From assembly GCA_002435875.1 (NCBI GenBank), contig DIVN01000216.1:1-5247 (forward strand): 5,247 bases of DNA. Reading direction: 5' to 3'. A program made the position numbers and the translations under genes. This DNA is from Anaerolineales bacterium UBA6131. Lineage in GTDB: Bacteria > Chloroflexota > Anaerolineae > UBA2200. Below, in pieces: positions 1 to 5,247 of this stretch. The notes under the pieces are model-generated. The model worked only from the letters and a program-made list of their open reading frames with translations, made no database searches and was not told the DNA's origin. Within the stretch, counting starts at the first letter, position 1; the number at the start of each line of letters is the position of its first letter.

Positions 1-231
1 GGCAGCAGAATCGTCAAGCACTATGACCGCGCTCAGACCCCCTACCAGCGCTTGCTCGCTTCCCAAGTCCTCGACACGGCCGCCCGACAGCAACTGCAGG
101 CCATCTACCTCAGCCTCGACCCGCTACAACTGTCTCAACAGATCGAGGTAGAACTCGCTACGCTCTGGAAACTGGAGGCCATCGATCCCCACTCGGAACT
201 CGCTCAGCGCCTCAGTCTGCCTACAGACTAG
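1..231 (+). CDS. DDE/integrase-core transposase, C-terminal fragment (5' end outside window)
   Basis: Frame 1 is open from the first base to a TAG at 229-231 and gives 76 residues. They begin GSRIVKHYDRAQTPYQRLLA and continue with a Gln/Leu-rich helical segment (QQLQAIYLSLDPLQLSQQIE, then a LATLWKLE stretch). The pattern 'K-x-YD-x-A-x-TPYQRLL-(A/S)S ... LNP-x-x-L-x-x-QI-x-x-L-x-x-LW' is, from memory, the C-terminal tail found after the rve/integrase catalytic core in a widespread group of bacterial IS transposases. The DDE residues themselves lie upstream and cannot be seen. The gene is followed within 85 bp by subterminal repeats and an inverted repeat, as expected for the right end of an IS. 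I do not assign an IS family. The gene is cut by the window edge, so its intactness is unknown. Confidence 0.8.
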   Translation, partial: GSRIVKHYDRAQTPYQRLLASQVLDTAARQQLQAIYLSLDPLQLSQQIEVELATLWKLEAIDPHSELAQRLSLPTD

Positions 232-243
232 CACCGCCAATGT

Positions 244-298
244 GGTATCAGTCGGTAACAGTCTATTCTGAGGCAATCACACTACTATGGTAACACTT
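244..298 (+). repeat. Three subterminal 10-bp repeats in the IS end
   Basis: GGTATCAGTC (244-253) is directly followed by GGTAACAGTC (254-263), which differs at one base. A third, more divergent copy, GGTAACACTT (289-298), overlaps the start of the inverted repeat. The first two are offset by 10 bp, about one helical turn. All three lie between the transposase stop and the IS tip. Arrays of short repeats just inside an element end are typical of transposase-binding sites in several DDE families; that role is inferred here. Confidence 0.5.
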
Positions 299-315
299 AC
301 TTATGAGTCAGCGCG
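294..315 (+). repeat. IS terminal inverted repeat, left copy (right end of the upstream IS)
   Basis: Positions 294-313 read CACTTACTTATGAGTCAGCG and identity continues through CG at 314-315. The 22 bp are the exact reverse complement of 5226-5247. Beyond 315 the two copies diverge, with only weak gapped similarity. The repeat lies 62 bp after the transposase stop, so it is best read as the downstream IS end. Confidence 0.8.
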
Positions 316-331
316 ATGGCCCAGCAGGAAA

Positions 332-346
332 GACTGCATAGCAGTC
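332..346 (-). terminator. Weak candidate terminator hairpin for the minus-strand operon
   Basis: GACTGC (332-337) and GCAGTC (341-346) form a perfect 6-bp stem with a 3-nt loop. On the minus strand the stem is followed by TTTCC. It lies 10 bp past the stop of the last minus-strand gene, where a terminator is expected. The stem is short and there are only three Ts, so it is weak as an intrinsic terminator. Confidence 0.35.
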
Positions 347-355
347 GCCTGCGGG

Positions 356-622
356 TTACGATGTTGGCTGGGCTACAGGAGAAGGAGCCAAAGCGGGTGC
401 TGGCGTTGGCTGGGTGATGGCTGCGGGCGTTGGCGTCGGCTCCTCGATGGCCGTAGGGAGCGGAGTGAACCAGGAGGTTGCCTCCACAGGTCGCGCAGTA
501 GGCCGCGGGCTGGATTCCGGGAGCACCGACAACAAGGTCCCGCAGATCATGCTCATCACTACCAGGCCACTGAGTATCAGAAAAATCAGGGACGACTGCC
601 TGCCCCTCACTGTACGCCTCAC
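356..622 (-). CDS. Small membrane-anchored Pro/Thr-rich protein, possibly truncated
   Basis: The 88-residue protein has a basic N-terminus (MRRTVRGRQ), one hydrophobic segment at about residues 12-34 (LIFLILSGLVVMSMICGTLL...), and then a low-complexity Pro/Thr/Ala tail at 35-88 (EEPTPTPAA, PTPAPALAPSPV). The positive-inside rule predicts a cytoplasmic N-terminus and an extracytoplasmic tail. The start is a GTG at 622-620, preceded by GAGAGG with 9 nt spacing. An ATG at 629-627 in another frame opens a product without this architecture. The gene begins 18 bp after the TPR gene stop and is probably cotranscribed with it. Linkers of this kind normally lead into a folded domain, but none follows here. 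The stop lies only about 41-46 bp from the IS tip, so this may be the 5' remnant of a longer gene. A natural small membrane protein is the alternative. Function is unknown. Confidence 0.55.
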   Translation of the reverse strand: MRRTVRGRQSSLIFLILSGLVVMSMICGTLLSVLPESSPRPTARPVEATSWFTPLPTAIEEPTPTPAAITQPTPAPALAPSPVAQPTS

Positions 623-631
623 TTGGCATCA

Positions 632-637
632 CCTCTC
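632..637 (-). promoter_or_regulatory. Ribosome binding site supporting a GTG start
   Basis: GAGAGG on the minus strand lies 9 nt before the GTG at 622-620 and only 2 nt before an out-of-frame ATG at 629-627. The spacing favours the GTG, whose frame encodes the membrane segment. Confidence 0.45.
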
Positions 638-640
638 ACA

Positions 641-1756
641 CTAAGGTTTTGGACAGATCTGCAGACCCTGCAGAGCTGGCCCAGAACTGGGGTCGATCTC
701 CAGGGCCTTCTCCAGCCACGGTCGCGCATTCTCGCAATCATCAACATAGGCATAGGAAAGGCCCAACTCGTAATAGTACTCAATCGATGTCGCACCTAGC
801 GAGATGGCCTTCTCAAACTGCATAATCGCATCTTCGTAGCGTCGCAATACATAGTAACACCACCCCGCATGGCCATACGCAGCAGCGTATTCTGCATCCG
901 CTTCCACGGCCTTCTTGAACTGCGCAACCGCAACTTCATACTCCTGCTGCTTGTAATGGGCCATGCCCAGCGCATCGTACCCGGTAGGGTCTGTGGGATC
1001 CACCTCGGTCGCGCGCCGAAACTCAACCATGGCCCCCTCACGATCGCCCACTGCGTCATATGCACGGCCCAGGCTGAGGTACAGATAGACTATCTTTGGC
1101 TTCAGCGCGATCGCCTGCAAATAGTCATCAATCGCAGCGTCATACTCACCCTGCCGTTCGTGCACATATCCACGGTTGCGATAGGCAAAGAAACTGTCTG
1201 CGTCGAGGGTCAATGCCTTCTCTGCAGCTTGCATGGCTTGTTCTACTCGCCCCTTGTCAGCGTAGGCTTCTGCCAGGTAGGCATAGCCTGCGGCATCGTT
1301 GGGGTCCAGATCGATGGCCTTCAAGCATGCCTCGATCGCCGCATCATACTCGCCCCACCAATCGAGAGCCATGCCGAGGATCGCCTGACTCTCCGCGCTC
1401 TGCGAATCGATTTCCACCGCACGCTGCGCTAGGCGCAGGCCCTCGTCGACTCGACCTCGCAGCGTCAGCAACCGCCCCAGCCTTGCATGGGCAGCCGCGT
1501 TGCTCGGATCCATTTCCGTGATTTCTCGATACGCCGTGACTGCCTCGGGCATGCGCCCCTCTTCGAAGAGCAGGTCCGCGCTGGCTAAGCGCTCCTTGAC
1601 GCCAATCTCAGTTGGAGTCGCCGTGGGACGAGATCGGCCCGGCAACGTAATGCCCGTGTCCAGAACCCACCAATAAGCGAACGCTCCGCTCGCAATCAGC
1701 GCCAGGAACAGGAACGGCCACCGTTTGCGCTTTCTGCTGCGCGTCCCAACGTACAT
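641..1756 (-). CDS. Membrane-anchored protein with nine tandem TPR repeats
   Basis: The 371-residue protein starts with a strongly basic stretch (TRSRKRKRW), followed by a membrane segment at about 14-31 (PFLFLALIASGAFAYWWV) and a short Pro/Thr linker (RPTATPTE). The rest is a TPR solenoid. Nine units follow one another without gaps in an exact 34-residue register, starting near residues 53, 87, 121, 155, 189, 223, 257, 291 and 325. Most show the A/G at position 8, the Y/A at positions 11 and 24, and an ending of the DP(S/N/T)(N/D) kind. The predicted topology is N-in, with the TPR domain outside the cytoplasm. TPR arrays bind partner proteins or peptides; the partner is not indicated. The ATG is preceded by GGAG with 5 nt spacing (1762-1765). 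Only 14-15 bp separate it from the peptidase stop, which indicates cotranscription. The gene appears intact. Confidence 0.88.
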   Translation of the reverse strand: MYVGTRSRKRKRWPFLFLALIASGAFAYWWVLDTGITLPGRSRPTATPTEIGVKERLASADLLFEEGRMPEAVTAYREITEMDPSNAAAHARLGRLLTLRGRVDEGLRLAQRAVEIDSQSAESQAILGMALDWWGEYDAAIEACLKAIDLDPNDAAGYAYLAEAYADKGRVEQAMQAAEKALTLDADSFFAYRNRGYVHERQGEYDAAIDDYLQAIALKPKIVYLYLSLGRAYDAVGDREGAMVEFRRATEVDPTDPTGYDALGMAHYKQQEYEVAVAQFKKAVEADAEYAAAYGHAGWCYYVLRRYEDAIMQFEKAISLGATSIEYYYELGLSYAYVDDCENARPWLEKALEIDPSSGPALQGLQICPKP

Positions 1757-1771
1757 CTCGTCTCCAGCGCC

Positions 1772-3823
1772 TCAGTCGGCACGCGCCGCTGGCGTGGATG
1801 CGCTATGCAGCACAATCAGCCCCAGGCGATCCAACAAGGTAAAGTGCCACACCAGTAGTTCCACATTGCGCTTGCCCGTCTCCATCTCCACAGCGTCCGC
1901 GATGTCCGCAACCGTTCGCACACCATCGATCCAGTAGTTCGCCAGTTGGCTCATGGCATAGTAGGCGCCACGATGCGCCTTGAGCTTGGCCCACACGGCG
2001 TCGCGCTCCTGCTGGGGGAGTCGATGCAGATGCCAGCTCATCGGCAACGGGCCACGGAACTTGCGGCATGCGACCATTCCTTCTGCCTGCCTCTGCCAGC
2101 TGTCGCCGTCATTGTATTCAGGCAATTCCACCGCGCCCAGACCAAGTTCATCCGCTCGCCGGGCTACAACCTGCAGTGCATGCGTCAGTTCCTCGCCCAC
2201 TGCGGCCTCAACGGCAGACACTAGCTTGCCAACTTCATCGGCGTGCAAAGACAGGCGTTGCAGGGAACGCATTGCTCGAACGGCACACTCACCTTCAAAG
2301 CGGATTGTTCGTTCGACCAGAGCCCTCTCACGCCCCAGTGCTTCGCCGTTCGGCGCCGAGAGCACACCTGCAATTGCATCTTGCACGGCCCGGCCTAGCC
2401 GCGCCCTGAACCGAGTGCGCATTTCCTGCCCGAGCCAGTATGCTTCACGGTCGCCCGCATTGGCCACGAAATGCGCGTATGCTGCTGCCAGCCCGCCAGC
2501 CACGCCGAGCATACGCGGGTCAACTTTGTCTAGCGTATCGTCCGCTGTGTGCCAGTACCGATCTGGCCACTGGTTCAACATCGGAGTAGGCACACCAACA
2601 CCTGGATCCACAAGGACATAGTGATCGCTGCCTCCCCCAAAGGGGATCACTGCGTGACGAAAAAGCGCATAGTCCCCTGCCGCGTTGATGCTCTCCGCGC
2701 CCGTGAGCCATTCCTCTCGCAGCCGCTCGATTAAGTCCGCGGAAAACGATGCACTTGCGGCAGGCAGGCGTTCGATCACGAACACACTCTTGCACAAGTC
2801 CTGGTTCTCACCCACCATATCCAGGTTGATTCCCGCAACCATCCGCGGTATGTCATGTTCGTGTGTCGCCAGGTAGGCGAAAGTCCCCATGATCTCGGCC
2901 ACCAACAACAGCCGAATCCCTCGTCGCGGCGATTCGATCTGCTTCGTACGGATCAACTGCATGAGCGTACGCGCCAGCTCCAGCACGGCGGCGCAGCCCG
3001 ATGCGTTGTCATTTGCCGAGGTCTGCGGGTGACAAAGGTGCGCCACAACCAGGACTTCTTCGTCGCTCTGGCCCGCAATCAGCCCAGAGACCGCCTCCAT
3101 GTGTCCGTCATACAGCCGGCTGTTCACGTGCGCACGCACGCGCACCGGTGGCTTGCCTTCACGCTGTCGCTCCCGGACCAGCGCCCGCAGTTGATCCCCT
3201 TGGCGTGGCGTCAACACAAAGCCGAAGCACTTCTTGTCTCCTGGCTTCCACCAGAAAGAGACGTAGGCTCTCGTATCAGGCAGATCCATTCTCTGTCGCA
3301 CCGGGGCCATTTCGCTCAAACCATCATAAAGCACGCCGGCCGCGCCGCCTCGGTTCACGGCCAGCTCACGCACCCGCTCCCAGTCGCCCTTGGTTAGCAC
3401 AACTTTGCCCGCTAAATCTAGGCCCTCGTACTCTTCTGGCGACTCGCCATCTTCCAGCAACACTACTTCCGCTGTGAGGTCGTCCGCTCCCGCGCTGCGC
3501 TGGATCAAGGCGCACTTGCTCTCCCCATAGTCCGCAAGCTTGCCCGCCTGCTCTGCGGGATCAACCAGGTGTAGCGTGGCCTCAGAGGCATCCCATTCCT
3601 GGAACAATGGTTGTGCCCAGTACTGCACCCCCTCGCGTGCCGGGAAGGTCAGTATCTCTGCTTGCAGGCCATAGCCGCTCAGTACTCGACAACAGTAGTT
3701 TGCTGCCTCGCGAAAGCCAGGGCTGGCCTGGATACGGTGATAGCGCAGCAGCTCCGCGATATGCTGCATAGCCCTCGCGCCGGAATACTCCCGCTTGATC
3801 GCTTCGACCGTCAGTTTGAACAT
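1772..3823 (-). CDS. M28-family (DUF4910-type) metallopeptidase with PA-like insert and C-terminal extension
   Basis: This 683-residue protein is a probable zinc exopeptidase. No signal peptide is visible, so it is probably cytoplasmic. A PA-like segment lies at about 97-245, marked by GLDLAGKVVLTKG and GGAAGVLYDG. The M28 core follows: AHLCHP (H262/H265), ANDNASG (D272), VAEIMGT (E310), NLDMVGE (D335), GGGSDHY (397-402) and YWHTADDTLDKVDP (H425). These match the His, Asp, Glu, Asp and His metal/catalytic positions of M28 enzymes. The usual Glu-Glu pair is reduced to Ala309-Glu310, which I recall as normal for DUF4910-like members. A helical stretch at 460-565 leads to a C-terminal module (about 615-672, NYWIDGVRTVADIADAV ... 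LLDRLGLIVL) resembling a small PqqD/winged-helix-like fold. The ATG at 3823 has GAGG 5 nt upstream and lies about 22 nt from a predicted start site. It is the first gene of the operon. The substrate is unknown; aminopeptidase activity is the family-based guess. Confidence 0.85.
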   Translation of the reverse strand: MFKLTVEAIKREYSGARAMQHIAELLRYHRIQASPGFREAANYCCRVLSGYGLQAEILTFPAREGVQYWAQPLFQEWDASEATLHLVDPAEQAGKLADYGESKCALIQRSAGADDLTAEVVLLEDGESPEEYEGLDLAGKVVLTKGDWERVRELAVNRGGAAGVLYDGLSEMAPVRQRMDLPDTRAYVSFWWKPGDKKCFGFVLTPRQGDQLRALVRERQREGKPPVRVRAHVNSRLYDGHMEAVSGLIAGQSDEEVLVVAHLCHPQTSANDNASGCAAVLELARTLMQLIRTKQIESPRRGIRLLLVAEIMGTFAYLATHEHDIPRMVAGINLDMVGENQDLCKSVFVIERLPAASASFSADLIERLREEWLTGAESINAAGDYALFRHAVIPFGGGSDHYVLVDPGVGVPTPMLNQWPDRYWHTADDTLDKVDPRMLGVAGGLAAAYAHFVANAGDREAYWLGQEMRTRFRARLGRAVQDAIAGVLSAPNGEALGRERALVERTIRFEGECAVRAMRSLQRLSLHADEVGKLVSAVEAAVGEELTHALQVVARRADELGLGAVELPEYNDGDSWQRQAEGMVACRKFRGPLPMSWHLHRLPQQERDAVWAKLKAHRGAYYAMSQLANYWIDGVRTVADIADAVEMETGKRNVELLVWHFTLLDRLGLIVLHSASTPAARAD

Positions 3824-3847
3824 GTTTCCCTCAGCAGGCAGGATATC

Positions 3848-3862
3848 GTGCGATTATATCAC
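3848..3862 (-). promoter_or_regulatory. Candidate operator, copy 1 (over -10/start of the peptidase operon)
   Basis: The minus strand reads GTGATATAATCGCAC. The arms GTGATA and TCGCAC form an imperfect dyad, GTGNNA-N3-TNNCAC. It matches the plus-strand element at 3954-3968 at 13 of 15 positions. The downstream arm (TCGCAC) lies outside the -10, so sigma-factor consensus alone does not explain the match. Confidence 0.5.
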
Positions 3863-3881
3863 GGTAGCCAACCCGCGCCAA
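3853..3881 (-). promoter_or_regulatory. Sigma70-type promoter of the minus-strand operon
   Basis: On the minus strand TTGGCG (3881-3876, 4/6 to TTGACA) is followed by a 17-bp spacer and a perfect TATAAT (3858-3853). TG-A directly before it makes an extended -10 (TGATATAAT). Transcription should start near 3846, giving a leader of about 22 nt before the ATG at 3823. Confidence 0.75.
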
Positions 3882-3923
3882 GACGCGACCTTTTCTAGCA
3901 CAAAGGCTTGCTCACCCCGCTCA

Positions 3924-3940
3924 GCGCAACCCAGTTGCGC
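3924..3940. promoter_or_regulatory. Perfect 7-3-7 palindrome, candidate operator
   Basis: GCGCAAC (3924-3930), CCA, then GTTGCGC (3934-3940) form a perfect dyad of 7-bp arms. Its right arm contains the presumed -35 (TTGCGC) of the plus-strand promoter. It lies between the two predicted start sites, so it should be untranscribed, which favours a protein-binding site over an RNA hairpin. The cognate regulator is not identifiable. Confidence 0.5.
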
Positions 3941-3963
3941 CCCCGTCCAGCCTGTGATACACT
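3935..3963 (+). promoter_or_regulatory. Probable promoter of the M20 amidohydrolase gene
   Basis: TTGCGC (3935-3940, 3/6 to TTGACA) is separated by 17 bp from TACACT (3958-3963, 4/6 to TATAAT). TGA immediately before the -10 gives an extended -10 (TGATACACT). The start would be near 3970, with a leader of about 39 nt. It is weaker than the divergent promoter but has the same geometry. Confidence 0.5.
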
Positions 3964-3968
3964 CGCAC
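3954..3968 (+). promoter_or_regulatory. Candidate operator, copy 2 (over -10/start of the amidohydrolase gene)
   Basis: The plus strand reads GTGATACACTCGCAC, which is 13/15 identical to the minus-strand element at 3862-3848 and sits in the same place relative to its own -10. A further half-site, TATCAC, lies at 3980-3985. With the base on either side it forms a 7-bp inverted repeat (TGTGATA 3953-3959, TATCACA 3980-3986). Confidence 0.5.
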
Positions 3969-3997
3969 TGTCCGCCGCCTATCACACAGAGCATCTC

Positions 3998-4003
3998 AGG
4001 AGG
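3998..4003 (+). promoter_or_regulatory. Strong ribosome binding site of the amidohydrolase gene
   Basis: A full AGGAGG lies 5 nt before the ATG at 4009-4011 and fixes this as the start codon. Confidence 0.85.
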
Positions 4004-4008
4004 CAGAT

Positions 4009-5172
4009 ATGCAGTTGTGCCAGCAGTTATGGAGCAACATCGACGAGGCTGAGGAGCTGCTCTGGGACCTGGCCTTGCGCATCCATGCCCATCCCGAGCT
4101 ATCCCTCGCCGAGGTACAGGCCAGCACCTGGCTGGCCGATGTGCTGGAGCAACATGGCTTCCATGTCTCGCGCGGCGTGGGCAACTTGCCGACCGCCTTC
4201 CGCGCCGAGTATCCCACCGCAGGCACAGGCCCCACGTTGGCCATCATGGCCGAGTACGACGCCCTCCCTGAGCTTGGCCATGCCTGTGGCCACAACCTCA
4301 TTGCCGCCATCGCCATCGGGGCAGGTTTGGGGCTCGCGCCGCTCATGGTGGACTTGCCGGGACGCCTGATCGTCCTTGGCACGCCTGCCGAAGAGGGCGG
4401 CGACGGCAAGGTCAAGCTCATCCGCGCTGGGCTCTTCCGCGACATCGATGCCGCGCTCATGGTTCATCCCAGTGCCCACACCTGTGTCACCAAAGGCCTC
4501 CTGTCCGTCACCGAAGTAGCCATCTCCTCTCAGGGCAAGGCCTCACACGCCTCGGCTTCCCCAGAGGATGGCATCAATGCTCTGGACGCCGTCATCCAGA
4601 CCTTCAATGGCCTGAATGCCCTCCGCCAGCACATCCGCGACGGCGCACGCATTCATGGCATCATCACCAATGGCGGTCAAAAGCCTAACATTGTTCCCGA
4701 ACGCGCCGCCGCCAGCTTTTACGTTCGCGCTGCGGACAATACCTACCGTGACGAGCTCCTGGCCAAGCTCGAGCGCTGTGCCCAGGGCGCGGCTCTGGCC
4801 ACCGGTGCTACACTGCGCATCAAGACCGGACATAGCTACAAGTCCATGTGCCTCAACCGCACCATGGCCGAAGCCTTCCGCAAGCATATCGAAGAACTGG
4901 GCTACCCCAACGAAGAGCCCTGCGGCGGCCTGGGATCTAGTGACGTCGGAGATGTCTCCTGGGAGGTGCCGGCCATCCAGCCCGAGGTGCGTATCACCGC
5001 TGAGGACACTCCCTTGCACTCTCGCGAGTTTGCCGAGGCCGCATGCTCACCCCTGGCGCGTAAGGCCATGATCGCCGCGGCCAAGGCCATCGCTGCTACC
5101 TGTCTCGACATCTGGACACAGCCTGAGCTCTACCGCCAGATTCGACAGGAATTCGATCAGCGTCCCGTCTGA
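4009..5172 (+). CDS. M20 family metallo-amidohydrolase/dipeptidase, ACY1L2/PM20D2-like
   Basis: The 387-residue protein has the usual full length for M20D-type amidohydrolases and no signal peptide, so it is probably cytoplasmic. The hallmark AEYDALPELGHACGHNLIA (81-99) supplies the probable metal ligands C93 and H95. GTPAEEGG (124-131) gives the catalytic/ligand Glu pair E128-E129. MVHPS (151-155) gives H153. GKASHASASPEDGINALDA (176-194) marks the lid/dimerisation domain with H180. GGQKPNIVPERA (222-233) follows, then SSDVGDVSWEVPAIQP (310-325) and LHSREFAEAA (336-345) with ligand H337. The 'YDALPE-x-GHACGHN' form is typical of the ACY1L2/PM20D2 branch, whose characterised mammalian member hydrolyses beta-alanyl-lysine type dipeptides. 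The bacterial substrate cannot be read from sequence. It is transcribed divergently from the M28 operon, and the shared operator-like element suggests co-regulation. All key residues are present and the gene looks intact. Confidence 0.9.
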   Translation: MQLCQQLWSNIDEAEELLWDLALRIHAHPELSLAEVQASTWLADVLEQHGFHVSRGVGNLPTAFRAEYPTAGTGPTLAIMAEYDALPELGHACGHNLIAAIAIGAGLGLAPLMVDLPGRLIVLGTPAEEGGDGKVKLIRAGLFRDIDAALMVHPSAHTCVTKGLLSVTEVAISSQGKASHASASPEDGINALDAVIQTFNGLNALRQHIRDGARIHGIITNGGQKPNIVPERAAASFYVRAADNTYRDELLAKLERCAQGAALATGATLRIKTGHSYKSMCLNRTMAEAFRKHIEELGYPNEEPCGGLGSSDVGDVSWEVPAIQPEVRITAEDTPLHSREFAEAACSPLARKAMIAAAKAIAATCLDIWTQPELYRQIRQEFDQRPV

Positions 5173-5225
5173 CCAGCCTCAGTGCTTGACCCACCAACCA
5201 AAATATTGTGCCCTGCTCTCGACAC
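5173..5225. other. Short noncoding spacer between amidohydrolase and IS end
   Basis: These 53 bp separate the TGA of the amidohydrolase from the inverted repeat. I see no gene and no convincing hairpin with a T-run, so no intrinsic terminator for the plus-strand gene is evident. Confidence 0.6.
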
Positions 5226-5247
5226 CGCGCTGACTCATAAGTAAGTG
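5226..5247 (-). repeat. IS terminal inverted repeat, right copy (start of a second IS end)
   Basis: CG (5226-5227) followed by CGCTGACTCATAAGTAAGTG (5228-5247) is the exact reverse complement of 294-315. The match reaches the last base of the window, so the real repeat may be longer. It can be the left end of a same-orientation IS copy or the right end of an inverted copy. Confidence 0.75.

Larger units (their letters stand above)
1..315 (+). mobile_element. Right end of an insertion sequence (partial)
   Basis: This region comprises the transposase 3' end (to 231), a 62-bp noncoding stretch, and the terminal inverted repeat at 294-315. The outer tip could be at 315, the limit of identity with the copy at 5226-5247. 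It could also be at 310, if the element ends in TGACTCATAAG... read inward and the adjoining GCGCG is a flank. The left end is outside the window. Confidence 0.65.

Noticed and set aside
297..632. 111-codon minus-strand frame overlapping the small membrane gene
   Set aside because: It lacks any membrane segment or domain, runs into the IS repeat, and its start is too close (2 nt) to the ribosome site. The competing frame has a coherent anchor-plus-linker design.
414..644. Gly/Val-rich plus-strand frame
   Set aside because: The Gly/Ala/Val richness is the antisense reading of the Pro/Ala/Thr linker codons, not an independent gene.
287..799. 170-codon plus-strand open frame starting inside the IS end
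   Set aside because: It crosses the inverted repeat and runs antisense through the small membrane gene and the TPR gene end. It has no ribosome site and a composition (Arg/Trp/Cys/Gly-rich) typical of a shadow frame.
1980..2621. Long plus-strand open frame antisense to the M28 gene (213 codons)
   Set aside because: It is Ser/Arg/Pro-rich with no recognisable motif and overlaps a gene with clear catalytic motifs; it is an antisense frame of GC-rich coding DNA.
4543..5019. Minus-strand open frame antisense to the amidohydrolase (158 codons)
   Set aside because: It lies entirely within the well-supported M20 gene and shows no domain or upstream ribosome site of its own.
311..5230. GCGCG (311-315) and CGCGC (5226-5230) next to the IS tips as a target-site duplication
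   Set aside because: In the same orientation only GCGC is shared, and the bases are equally explained as the continuation of the inverted repeat. A duplication would have to flank one IS copy, and neither outer flank is in the window.

Overview
The window looks like bacterial DNA of moderately high GC content. Two membrane-anchored proteins carry Pro/Thr linkers of the PTATPT / PTPTPAPAP type directly after an N-terminal membrane segment. The large peptidase has an extra C-terminal tail after its M28 core. This combination is common in Chloroflexota (Anaerolineae-like lineages), so I suggest that phylum, but only tentatively because no rRNA or housekeeping marker is present.

Layout. 1-315: the 3' end of a DDE transposase gene (+ strand) followed by the right end of its insertion sequence, with three subterminal 10-bp repeats and a terminal inverted repeat. 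356-3823: a three-gene minus-strand operon, read right to left. It encodes a DUF4910-type M28 metallopeptidase (683 aa), a membrane-anchored protein with nine contiguous TPR units (371 aa), and a small membrane-anchored Pro-rich protein (88 aa, GTG start) that may be a remnant. 3824-4008: a divergent control region. 4009-5172: a plus-strand M20 amidohydrolase/dipeptidase of the ACY1L2/PM20D2 type (387 aa). 5226-5247: a perfect inverted copy of the left IS tip, running to the last base of the window.

Two things stand out. First, the four-gene block is bracketed by inward-facing ends of what appears to be the same IS, so it may be the cargo of a composite transposon or lie between two independent IS copies. 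Second, the divergent promoters share a 15-bp near-palindromic element (GTGATA-N3-TCGCAC, 13/15 identical) placed over the -10 and start region of both. A perfect 7-3-7 palindrome (GCGCAAC-N3-GTTGCGC) also covers the -35 of the amidohydrolase promoter. The minus-strand operon and the amidohydrolase therefore look co-regulated. The two enzymes are probably cytoplasmic and metal-dependent and act on peptide or amide bonds, which fits a peptide-scavenging unit. The TPR protein is predicted to sit on the outer face of the membrane; its role is unknown. No regulator gene lies within the window.
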